DNA of 23,062 nt from an uncultured Bacteroidales bacterium (GTDB lineage: Bacteria > Bacteroidota > Bacteroidia > Bacteroidales > Lentimicrobiaceae), in the NCBI GenBank assembly GCA_937894795.1, contig CALCQV010000075.1:1-23062 (forward strand). Direction: 5' to 3'. The first letter of the stretch is position 1. Each line of letters opens with the position of its first letter. Below are positions 8,397-15,933 of the stretch, one piece after another. Below the pieces are notes generated by a model that saw nothing but the letters and a program-made list of their open reading frames with translations, was not told the origin of the DNA and ran no database searches. The position numbers were made by a program, and so were the translations under genes.

Positions 8397-8566
8397 ATCC
8401 TGAAGTTTTATTTTAAGTAAGAAATATACTTGACTGACTGATAGCTGTTTATTAGTATCCGGAGAGTTAACATACCGTAACTTCTTCTTCTCAATCAGAT
8501 GGCTAAAATACAACAGAGTTACGAATAAAACCACTTTTTCCATTCTCAAGTTTCGCATTTCAGGCC

Positions 8567-8597
8567 TTGCACAAAAGATCAATATGCCTTATCATTG
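8567..8597 (+). promoter_or_regulatory. Probable promoter for the NA37 gene
   Basis: TTG at 8567-8569, a 20-base spacer and TATCATTG at 8590-8597 (one mismatch to TAnnTTTG) lie 24 bases before the start codon. It sits in the divergent gap between the C69 and NA37 genes; I found no equally good leftward promoter there. Confidence 0.4.
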
Positions 8598-8621
8598 CAC
8601 TAAACTTATCATACACACTCC

Positions 8622-9665
8622 ATGATCATTACACACGATGCAACCCTAAGCCGGATTGCCATCCATAAAACAGGCAATTCAGGAAAAGATGAGGGAATGC
8701 GTATCTCGGCATCTGAATTGCACTTAAGAGATGAAGTAAAGGAACTCCTGACCAAATACTTCCTCTCGCCATTCTCTAAGAACGAATACTTCAACCTCTT
8801 TCATGAGAGTGATCTCCAGCTGAATGAAGTGTATCACTACGCAACATCAATTTTTGAGCATCCAAGCAGCCTTTATATAAATTCAGTAAATTTTGCCAAG
8901 CACCTCTATGCCAAATCAACACACCCTATGATCAAGCCGGGTGAGTTGTATGTGGCTTACTTCAACAACCTCATTTTGGATGGTGAAGAGGTTGATGCCA
9001 TTGGCTTGTTTAAATCTGAATCCAGGGAAACCTTCCTTAAGGTATACCCTGTTGATGATAACTATGGAGTGGATCGTGAAGATGGCATCAATATCAATAA
9101 GCTGGAAAAGGGTTGTCTGATATTCAATACCGAAGCTGAAGAAGGTTATGTATGTGCTGTAATCGATAATACTAACAAAAACGCCGATACCCACTACTGG
9201 TTTGATGAATTCCTGAAACTCAGGGAAAGAGACGACGATTACCACCAAACACGTGAAACACTTGACTTGTGCAGAAAATTCGTCAATGAGAAGTTGCCTG
9301 AGGATTTTGACACCGATAGACCTCAACAGGCTGAAATGCTTAATAAATCAATGAAATTCTTTAAGGAAAATGAGAATTTCGTAATGGAAGAGTTCGTGTC
9401 AGAAGTATTCGCCGAAAAGGATGTGATTGAATCTTTCCATGAATACCGCAAGGACTTTGAATCAGAGCGACAGACGAAAATTCAGGACGACTTTGATATC
9501 TCGGGACAGGCCGTTAGAAAGCAGTCCAGGGTTTTCAAGAGCATCCTAAAGCTCGATAAGAACTTCCATATATACATTCACGGCAACAGGGATAATATAG
9601 AGAAGGGCTACGATCAGGAAAGGAATATGCACTATTATAAGGTATTCTTCGATGAAGAGACTTAG
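8622..9665 (+). CDS. Nucleoid-associated protein, NA37/YejK family
   Basis: The 347-residue product matches the 37-kDa nucleoid-associated protein family (PF04245; E. coli YejK/NdpA). Recognisable features are the N-terminal RIAIHKTGN segment, a central SLYINSVNFAKHLYAKSTHPMIKPGELYVAYF block, and FLKVYPVDDNYGVDREDGIN followed by GCLIFN. A C-terminal region of charged helices carries SGQAVRKQSRVFKSILKLDKNFHIYIHG. The protein is acidic overall and lacks a signal peptide, so it is cytoplasmic. The family is associated with the nucleoid, but its precise role is poorly defined and the Bacteroidetes members are not characterised to my knowledge. The ATG at 8622 is the natural start, since the family begins almost at once. 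Family call is firm; function is inferred from name only. Confidence 0.87.
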   Translation: MIITHDATLSRIAIHKTGNSGKDEGMRISASELHLRDEVKELLTKYFLSPFSKNEYFNLFHESDLQLNEVYHYATSIFEHPSSLYINSVNFAKHLYAKSTHPMIKPGELYVAYFNNLILDGEEVDAIGLFKSESRETFLKVYPVDDNYGVDREDGININKLEKGCLIFNTEAEEGYVCAVIDNTNKNADTHYWFDEFLKLRERDDDYHQTRETLDLCRKFVNEKLPEDFDTDRPQQAEMLNKSMKFFKENENFVMEEFVSEVFAEKDVIESFHEYRKDFESERQTKIQDDFDISGQAVRKQSRVFKSILKLDKNFHIYIHGNRDNIEKGYDQERNMHYYKVFFDEET

Positions 9666-9721
9666 AAGACCTTATCAACATACTTTTTCTTAATAATCAT
9701 AAAAAATAATCATTGTTTGCC

Positions 9722-10345
9722 ATGAAATCTGTTTATTTGTTGATCATCGGGTGCATATTACTGATCTCCAATGGTTCACAGGCTCAGGAAAAGCCTTCCA
9801 AGTATCCGGTAAATGGATATTATATTACCCTATCAGGTGATACCATCTATGGGAATCTGAAGAATAAAGAACAAATGTATCTCCACTACAGGGATGCTTC
9901 GGGCAAGAAAAAGGTGTATACGCCATCAAAAATCAGGAGTTATAACCTGGATAATCAAGAGTATAGGCCCATGTATCTTGAGAACATTGATAAAAAGCGT
10001 TTCGTTGCGGTGGTGGTTACCGGTGAGCACACGCTTTATCTGTACAATGATGGTTCCATACCGGGAATGGTATTAGGATCAGCATACATGTCGCCGGTTA
10101 CTTTTGCTGCAACAGCAGTTGCAGGTGGAATAGCTGAGGGGATTTTTGATGCACATAACAGTGGTTATTATATTACCAAACCGGGCATTGATAAGCTTTA
10201 TTCCATTCCATCAACTGACAGGCTTATAATTGAGTTCTTCCAGCAGCATTTTGGCGGATTGCCTGATATGAAGCTTAATGGTTGTGAGAAGCTTGTTTAT
10301 TGTCTTAAAGACATAGTATTGAAATTAAATACCACTAATAAATAG
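9722..10345 (+). CDS. Uncharacterised secreted protein, upstream of GH92
   Basis: A 207-residue protein with a signal peptide (MKSVYLLIIGCILLISNGSQAQ). The mature part opens with GYYITLSGDTIYGNL, then a PSKIRSYNLDNQEYRPM block. This 'sensing-strand' pattern is common in Bacteroidetes hypothetical proteins, but I cannot assign a named family. A glycine/alanine-rich hydrophobic stretch follows (about residues 115-145, with TFAATAVAGGIAEGIF). This may be a membrane-associated or buried segment. Two cysteines near the C-terminus (NGCEKLVYC) could form a disulfide. I chose the ATG at 9722 over the TTG at 9713 because it gives a proper signal peptide. It precedes the GH92 gene by 26 bases, so the two are probably co-transcribed. 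Confidence 0.8.
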   Translation: MKSVYLLIIGCILLISNGSQAQEKPSKYPVNGYYITLSGDTIYGNLKNKEQMYLHYRDASGKKKVYTPSKIRSYNLDNQEYRPMYLENIDKKRFVAVVVTGEHTLYLYNDGSIPGMVLGSAYMSPVTFAATAVAGGIAEGIFDAHNSGYYITKPGIDKLYSIPSTDRLIIEFFQQHFGGLPDMKLNGCEKLVYCLKDIVLKLNTTNK

Positions 10346-10371
10346 ATTTGCAATTAACAGGTATAGAAAAG

Positions 10372-12651
10372 ATGAAAATCCATATTTTATCGCTGCTCCT
10401 TGTAATATTTGTCGGAATAAATATTACCAATGCTCAAAACAACAATCTAAATCCTGTTCAGTATGTAAATCCTCTGATTGGCACTGCCAGTGATTTTTCC
10501 TTATCCAACGGAAATACCTACCCCGCAATAGGTTTACCCTTTGGAATGAACTACTGGACACCACAAACAGCTAAGAATGGTGATGGTTGGCAATACAACT
10601 ATACGGCTAAAAAGATTACAGGTTTCAAGCAAACCCACCAGCCCAGTCCATGGATCAATGATTATGGCTGCTTCTCCTTGATGCCCCTCACCGGAAAGCC
10701 GGTTATTGATCCTTTAAAGCGCGCTTCCTGGTTTTCGCATAAAGCCGAGAAATCCTCACCGCATTATTATAGCGTTTATCTGGCTGATTATGATGTTACG
10801 GTTGAAATCACCCCTACCGACAGAGCTGCCCAAATGAACTTTACATTCGGCGATGATGATATCGCATATGTTCTTATTGATGGGTTTCATAAGGGAGCCT
10901 ACCTGAAGTACATTCAGGAAGAAAACAATGTAATTGGATACAGCAGCTACAATAGCGGAGGTGTTCCTGCCAATTTCAAGAACTATTTTGTCATCACTTT
11001 TGATGCTGATATACAATCAGCCGGTGTTTGGAATGACACGGTAATCTATCCGCAGAGTGAAATAGAAGCTAAAAAGTGCGGTATGATACTGCAGTTTGAC
11101 ATTTCAAAGCAAAAAACCATAACTGCCCGCATAGCATCTTCCTTTATCAGCCATGAACAAGCCCTGCTGAACTTACAGAGGGAATTGGGTAATGACTCCT
11201 TCACTCAAACCAAAGAAAAAGCTGCCGATATCTGGAACAGTGAATTAGGTAAAATTGAAGTGGAAGGCGGTACTGTCGCCCAATTGACCACTTTCTATAC
11301 TGCACTTTACCGTACCCTTCTCTTTCCCAGGAAGTTCCATGAATATAATCAGGATGGAGAAATGGTTCATTATAGTCCTTTTAATGGTAAAGTGCTGCCC
11401 GGCCCCCTGTTTACGGATAACGGCTTCTGGGATACCTTCAGGGCTGCATTTCCGCTGTCAACCATCATTAATCCAGAACTGAATGCTATGATAATGGAGG
11501 GATTGGCTAATACCTACAAGGAAAGCGGTTGGCTCCCCGAATGGGCTAGTCCGGGTCACCGCGACTGTATGATAGGTTCCAACTCTGCAGCCATTATTGC
11601 CGACTCTTATTTAAAAGGAATCAGAGGTTATGACATTGAAACCTTGTACAATGCCATACTCAAGAACTCAGAGAATGCCGGTCCTCTTTCATCGGTTGGC
11701 CGTTTTGGAGTTGAATATTACAATAGTCTGGGTTATATCCCCTATGATGTCGATGTAAATGAGAATGTTGCCCGAACACTGGAGTATGCATACGATGATT
11801 ATACCATCATGAAACTGGCTAAGGAATTGGGTAGACCACAGGAAGAGATTGACAGATTTGCCACACGAGCCATGAATTATAAAAATGTATTTAATTCCCA
11901 AACCCGGTTTATGCAGGGCCGTAATAAGGATGGATCGTGGCAAACACCTTTTGTTCCGGAGAAATGGGGCGATGCATTTACTGAAGGATGTTCCTGGCAT
12001 TACACCTGGTGCGTATTCCATGACATTAAAGAATTGCAGAATCTGATGGGCGGAAGAGATAACTTTTTAGCTAAACTGGATTCCCTTTTCACCGCCCCTC
12101 CCCGATTCGATTTCTCCTATTATGGTTACCAGATCCATGAAATAACTGAAATGCTGATTGCTGATATGGGACAATACGCGCATGGCAACCAGCCGGTACA
12201 GCATGGCATCTATCTGTATAACTATGCCGCTCAACCATGGAAAACGCAATACTGGGTGCGCGAAACGATGAACAGATTGTATACGGCACAACCTGACGGA
12301 CTATGCGGTGATGAAGACAACGGACAAACATCCGCCTGGTATGTATTCTCAGCCATGGGCTTCTACCCTGTTTGTCCGGGTTCCGGTGAATATGTGTTGG
12401 GAGCCCCGCTGTTCAAGAAAATAACGCTCAACCTTACCAATGGTAAAAAGTTTATCATCACTGCACCTGAAAACAATGAAAACAACCTTTATCGGAATGA
12501 GACCAAACTGAACGGGAAACCTTACAGTAAACTGTTTATTTCACATAACGATCTGATGAAGGGCGGAACAATGAATATCAGTATGGGTAATCAGCCTGAT
12601 ACTACCATTATTGTCAATGATGATGATTTGCCATTTTCGGTTAGCAAATAG
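10372..12651 (+). CDS. GH92 family alpha-mannosidase, secreted
   Basis: The 759-residue product has a signal peptide ending near NAQ (residues 20-22) and is full length for GH92. Family blocks are VNPLIGTASDFSLSNGNTYPAIGLPFGMNYWTPQT near the N-terminus, LPEWASPGHRDCMIGSNSA in the centre, and GIYLYNYAAQPWKTQYWVRE towards the end. The likely general acid is Glu538 (FTEGCSW) and the likely base pair is Asp647/Asp649 (GDEDNGQ). All three are offset by exactly five from Glu533, Asp642 and Asp644 as I recall them for Bacteroides BT3990. GH92 enzymes are calcium-dependent, inverting exo-alpha-mannosidases that trim N-glycan or mannan side chains. Linkage specificity cannot be told. I chose the ATG at 10372 over the TTG at 10348 because it starts the signal peptide. 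Confidence 0.94.
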   Translation: MKIHILSLLLVIFVGINITNAQNNNLNPVQYVNPLIGTASDFSLSNGNTYPAIGLPFGMNYWTPQTAKNGDGWQYNYTAKKITGFKQTHQPSPWINDYGCFSLMPLTGKPVIDPLKRASWFSHKAEKSSPHYYSVYLADYDVTVEITPTDRAAQMNFTFGDDDIAYVLIDGFHKGAYLKYIQEENNVIGYSSYNSGGVPANFKNYFVITFDADIQSAGVWNDTVIYPQSEIEAKKCGMILQFDISKQKTITARIASSFISHEQALLNLQRELGNDSFTQTKEKAADIWNSELGKIEVEGGTVAQLTTFYTALYRTLLFPRKFHEYNQDGEMVHYSPFNGKVLPGPLFTDNGFWDTFRAAFPLSTIINPELNAMIMEGLANTYKESGWLPEWASPGHRDCMIGSNSAAIIADSYLKGIRGYDIETLYNAILKNSENAGPLSSVGRFGVEYYNSLGYIPYDVDVNENVARTLEYAYDDYTIMKLAKELGRPQEEIDRFATRAMNYKNVFNSQTRFMQGRNKDGSWQTPFVPEKWGDAFTEGCSWHYTWCVFHDIKELQNLMGGRDNFLAKLDSLFTAPPRFDFSYYGYQIHEITEMLIADMGQYAHGNQPVQHGIYLYNYAAQPWKTQYWVRETMNRLYTAQPDGLCGDEDNGQTSAWYVFSAMGFYPVCPGSGEYVLGAPLFKKITLNLTNGKKFIITAPENNENNLYRNETKLNGKPYSKLFISHNDLMKGGTMNISMGNQPDTTIIVNDDDLPFSVSK

Positions 12652-12729
12652 TTTTAGAAAACTTGGTTGATTTGCTTTATTGATACAATTGCTTAACATG
12701 CTGCTGTATTATGGCATCCCTTAGTATAA

Positions 12730-13431
12730 TCAAAAATGATAGTTAACCCCAATACCAACACTCCATTTACTATACGGTAAATGATAGTCGGTATGGGTGA
12801 ATTTGTAAAGAAGACAAGTGCCGAACTTCATAGTAAACTTTAACTTTTCACCTCCGATTCTTATCATGGCGTTTGGTTCCAGTAGAAGGCTCTTGTCATG
12901 ATAAAGTGTTCCGGGTTCCGGGTACATATAATCAGTTACCCAATAGCCACGATCAAGCATACTGGTTGTAAGTAGGCCTGCTTTCATACTAAGGCCATAA
13001 TCGAGATTTGCAAACCTTCTTTCTTTTTGTCCAATGTTCCACTGAAGGAAGTAAAGTTTATAATTGCCGCTGAGATATCCCTGGTCATCATGTTTTGAAT
13101 AGCTCGTTTCTCCATAACCGTATCCACCATAGAATTCAGTAATATATTCATTCAGGTGTTTCTTGAAGATACCTGCTGAGCCCTGGAGGTAAAACTCATC
13201 AACATCGTTGCCATATCTCCCGAAAACCTGAACGGCTACTTTATCTGTCAGTCCATAGGATACTGTTCCATGTGCTGATACACCTGATGATACGCCGGCG
13301 TCAACTCTCAGGTCCTTTTTCTCGCTTATCAGCGGAATATCAGTCGCTTGTGGATAATATACACAACCTGAAATTACTGTTAATAATGCTACAGATATAA
13401 AATTGAGACTCCTGAAAATTCTTTGACACAT
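12730..13431 (-). CDS. Outer-membrane beta-barrel lipoprotein, uncharacterised
   Basis: Starting at 13431, this 233-residue protein has a lipoprotein signal (MCQRIFRSLNFISVALLTVISGC, lipobox VISGC). The mature part is built of alternating polar/hydrophobic, Gly- and Tyr-rich strands (SSGVSAHGTVSYGL, AVQVFGRYG, EFYGGYGYGETSY, YGLSMKAGLL, MKFGTCLLYKF). It ends in GIGVNYHF, a terminal aromatic typical of outer-membrane barrels. A small 8- to 10-strand barrel is the best inference; function is unknown. The open frame extends to a TTG at 13482, overlapping the upstream gene, but the ATG at 13431 starts the signal peptide correctly. It follows another lipoprotein gene by 34 bases and the two likely form one transcript. 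Confidence 0.8.
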   Translation of the reverse strand: MCQRIFRSLNFISVALLTVISGCVYYPQATDIPLISEKKDLRVDAGVSSGVSAHGTVSYGLTDKVAVQVFGRYGNDVDEFYLQGSAGIFKKHLNEYITEFYGGYGYGETSYSKHDDQGYLSGNYKLYFLQWNIGQKERRFANLDYGLSMKAGLLTTSMLDRGYWVTDYMYPEPGTLYHDKSLLLEPNAMIRIGGEKLKFTMKFGTCLLYKFTHTDYHLPYSKWSVGIGVNYHF

Positions 13432-13465
13432 AGTGATTATTTTTCGGTATTCATTATGATGAACT

Positions 13466-13987
13466 TTACCAGTTGGCATCAATATTTATATCTTTTGCCA
13501 TTAGGAGAAATCGTTCATTTATTTGCCTGCTTCTTATCTCAATTACCACATCCACAGGTATATCCGTATCCCATTCTGGCCCGTTGTTGTTTAGTTTGTT
13601 AAGTTTATAGTCGGGAACGTTAGGTTGAACACCTTGATTAAGTGCAGCGTACCATATTAAGTCATTGTTAATCACATAGAGTTTTTGTACCTCCAGATTG
13701 GGCGAAACAGGCAGACTGTCAATGTTTACCAGATAGATTGAAGCGACTAATGGTCTTTCTTTTGGTACCGGTCCACCGGGAAAGAAATCCCTGGTTAATT
13801 CAGCTTCCAGAATATATCTGCTTGATTCGAAGTGCAGTGTGTCTATGGATCTGGTATAAATATCTGCTTTCATTTCAGAATCTGTCACAACATCTACAAT
13901 ATATCGGTCTTTCTCGCAAGACCCTGATAAAATGGCTAAACAAAGTAGCATTATAAGATTCAGGGAGATAATCAGCCTATTCTTCAT
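13466..13987 (-). CDS. Uncharacterised lipoprotein
   Basis: The 173-residue product has an SPII signal (MKNRLIISLNLIMLLCLAILSGSC, lipobox SGSC). The mature chain begins EKDRYIVDVVTDSEMKADIYTRSIDTLHFESSRY and seems rich in beta strands. It contains a Pro/Gly hinge (FFPGGPVPKERP) and a C-terminal VDVVIEIRSRQINERFLLMAKDI segment. I recognise no named domain. The ATG at 13987 is preferred to the in-frame TTG at 13993. It lies immediately upstream of the beta-barrel lipoprotein gene, which suggests the two products act together at the outer membrane. This is inference from gene order only. Confidence 0.8.
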   Translation of the reverse strand: MKNRLIISLNLIMLLCLAILSGSCEKDRYIVDVVTDSEMKADIYTRSIDTLHFESSRYILEAELTRDFFPGGPVPKERPLVASIYLVNIDSLPVSPNLEVQKLYVINNDLIWYAALNQGVQPNVPDYKLNKLNNNGPEWDTDIPVDVVIEIRSRQINERFLLMAKDINIDANW

Positions 13988-14191
13988 ATTCAATGGTTAA
14001 TAATCAATTTTGGAATATTTATCGACACTCCTGGTCAGAATGGTCGTCTTAGTTCTTTAATTCATATTATTGATATGGGATTATTTGTTGACCAGTATGA
14101 TACAATAGACTATACTTTCCCAGTTTAGTTGCATAATCCTATAATACCGTCCTGATTTTCACAACAAATTCAATTTCTTCCCGGTAATCTA

Positions 14192-14878
14192 TCACAAATT
14201 AACCAGCTTCGCTACTATTTCTTCATTCCTTTTCTCAATATCAAGGTAAATTTCCTGCTTAAACTCATCAAACTCCGACTTGCTCCTGGAATATTTTATT
14301 TTCCCTTCCTGCAGGTAACTTATGTCATCACATAGATTGGTGAGGGTCTCTATAATATGTGATGTGATAATTATCGTCTTCCTGTTTTTAAGGTTGAGGA
14401 GTATGGAGCGCAGGACCCTGGCTGTTTCAATATCCAGTCCATTGAATGGCTCATCCAGAATCATCACTGGCTTATCCTGTTTTAATACTGCCAGGAGGGC
14501 TAGTTTCTTCTTCATGCCGGTGGAATATGTTTCTATGAGCTCTCTAAGCGGCAGTTTGAATAGTTCATTCCAGCTAACTGTGTCAAAATCCGTATTCTTA
14601 AATATCTTGAGGTGATCTTCACCGGTAATATTGGAATAGAAGTAGCTTTCCGTTTCCAGATAAGCAATTTGTCTTTTTGTGCTCTTACAACCATCAATAA
14701 AAATATCTCCTGTTTCTGGTTTCTTCAGTCCATATATGGTATTGAGAAGGGTGGTTTTTCCTGAGCCGTTCAATCCCACTATTCCGTGTATCCTTTCCAA
14801 TTCAAGGGAGAGTTCCAGTGATTGGATAACCGGGTTGTTTTTCTTGTATGAAACTGTCAGGTTTTTAATGGTGATCAT
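14192..14878 (-). CDS. ABC transporter ATP-binding protein
   Basis: A 228-residue nucleotide-binding subunit with all core motifs: Walker A GLNGSGKT (35-42), a degenerate signature STGMKKK (119-125) of the 'S.GM' type common in ABC-2 drug/lipid exporters, Walker B VMILDEP (138-144), D-loop GLD (147-149) and the switch His174 in ITSHII. It has no signal peptide and works at the cytoplasmic face of the inner membrane. The gene starts 21 bases after the stop codon of a multi-pass membrane protein, its probable partner. The short C-terminus has no extra domain. The transported substrate is not evident. Confidence 0.92.
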   Translation of the reverse strand: MITIKNLTVSYKKNNPVIQSLELSLELERIHGIVGLNGSGKTTLLNTIYGLKKPETGDIFIDGCKSTKRQIAYLETESYFYSNITGEDHLKIFKNTDFDTVSWNELFKLPLRELIETYSTGMKKKLALLAVLKQDKPVMILDEPFNGLDIETARVLRSILLNLKNRKTIIITSHIIETLTNLCDDISYLQEGKIKYSRSKSEFDEFKQEIYLDIEKRNEEIVAKLVNL

Positions 14879-14899
14879 TTAATTATAAGGCTTAAGTAA

Positions 14900-15844
14900 T
14901 TAATTAAAATCTTCAAGATACGGTTTCAAATTGCTTATCGACCTGAACCAGAATCTTATTATCAGAAACAGTACAACAGGTAGCAGGAATGGTAGAAATG
15001 CACTAACTGTTCCGAATATGTTGAATAGTTGTCCTGCACTTCTGGTATTGGGCTGATAGAAGGCATATTTGCACAGAATGGCATAAGCGTTTACTATCAG
15101 GAATATAAGATATATGGCAACAGCTATATACCAGTATTCGATATGCAACAGAAGATATACCACTAGCAGTGGAATTGCCAATACAGAATACAACATCAGT
15201 TGGTTTTTGACCTTGAAGTTCAAGAGTTTCCCCGGCCCTTTTTCAAATTGCTGCAACAATGTCAGGGGTTCATTATTTTCCGTAAATCCAAGGGTTGCTA
15301 TTCCAATAATTACCATAGCAACCGGAATACTTCCTATCCAGAAGGAGGTCAACAAGCCTGCCAGCCAAACAGGAACCAGGTATAGCATGGAACTCCTTAT
15401 ACCACTCTTCCATTCGAAGCACTCATCAGGTATTAAGCGCTGTATAAATGTATTCAGAACGATAGTTTTTGTATGTCTGTTTACAAATCCAATCAGTGCA
15501 ATCCCTGATACCAATAACAGCAACATCAGATACTCTTGAAAATACAATAGTCCAGTCACAAGAGGAATCGAAATCAGCAGATACTCTACAAATAGCAGGA
15601 GATGATAGTTCTCCACATGACTTTTCAGAAATCTTATATCTTTCCTTTTTGTTTGGATGAATAATAGCAACAGAAGAATTACCGATACGGCAATGCGGAT
15701 TCCCGATTCTTGCTTTGCTGACAGAAAAAGCGGAAAAGAAACCAGTATATAAATTATAATAAGGAACAGGAATCGACCTATCCCCAGATCGTTCACTATC
15801 CGTATTCCCTGTTTAAGCCTTATTGTATAAAGTGCTCGGATCAT
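14900..15844 (-). CDS. Multi-pass membrane protein, probable ABC permease partner
   Basis: The 314-residue protein is strongly hydrophobic, with about eight membrane segments (roughly 24-42, 49-64, 83-122 as two, 150-187 as two, 217-256 as two, 275-300). A short basic cytoplasmic N-terminus precedes them. Around residues 190-215 there is a polar loop (ENNEPLTLLQQFEKGPGKLLNF), which could be the coupling loop to the ATPase. I cannot assign a specific permease family from motifs. The permease role is inferred from membrane topology and from the directly downstream ABC ATPase gene. It lies 89 bases after the radical SAM gene in the same orientation, with a possible internal -7 box between them. 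Confidence 0.78.
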   Translation of the reverse strand: MIRALYTIRLKQGIRIVNDLGIGRFLFLIIIYILVSFPLFLSAKQESGIRIAVSVILLLLLFIQTKRKDIRFLKSHVENYHLLLFVEYLLISIPLVTGLLYFQEYLMLLLLVSGIALIGFVNRHTKTIVLNTFIQRLIPDECFEWKSGIRSSMLYLVPVWLAGLLTSFWIGSIPVAMVIIGIATLGFTENNEPLTLLQQFEKGPGKLLNFKVKNQLMLYSVLAIPLLVVYLLLHIEYWYIAVAIYLIFLIVNAYAILCKYAFYQPNTRSAGQLFNIFGTVSAFLPFLLPVVLFLIIRFWFRSISNLKPYLEDFN

Positions 15845-15923
15845 TTCCCGGTTTTGCGTTTAAGACAACATCTTCTATGTATGCAGTTCATCCCGATATA
15901 ATTTCTCTCACAAAACTTTTAAT

Positions 15924-15931
15924 CAAAAATA
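15924..15931 (-). promoter_or_regulatory. Possible -7 box for the ABC transporter genes
   Basis: Leftward TATTTTTG fits TAnnTTTG and lies between the stop of the radical SAM gene (15934) and the permease start (15844), giving a leader of about 75 nt. No good -33 element is present, and the region is AT-rich, so a chance match is possible. Confidence 0.3.
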
Positions 15932-15933
15932 AC

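Noticed and set aside
8397..8582. N-terminal extension of the C69 dipeptidase reading frame by 62 codons.
   Set aside because: It has no resemblance to the family and would place the signal peptide in the interior; the ATG at 8396 directly starts a normal signal peptide.
12067..12331. Two overlapping minus-strand frames opposite the GH92 gene.
   Set aside because: They are antisense to conserved GH92 active-site coding sequence and have no protein-family features.
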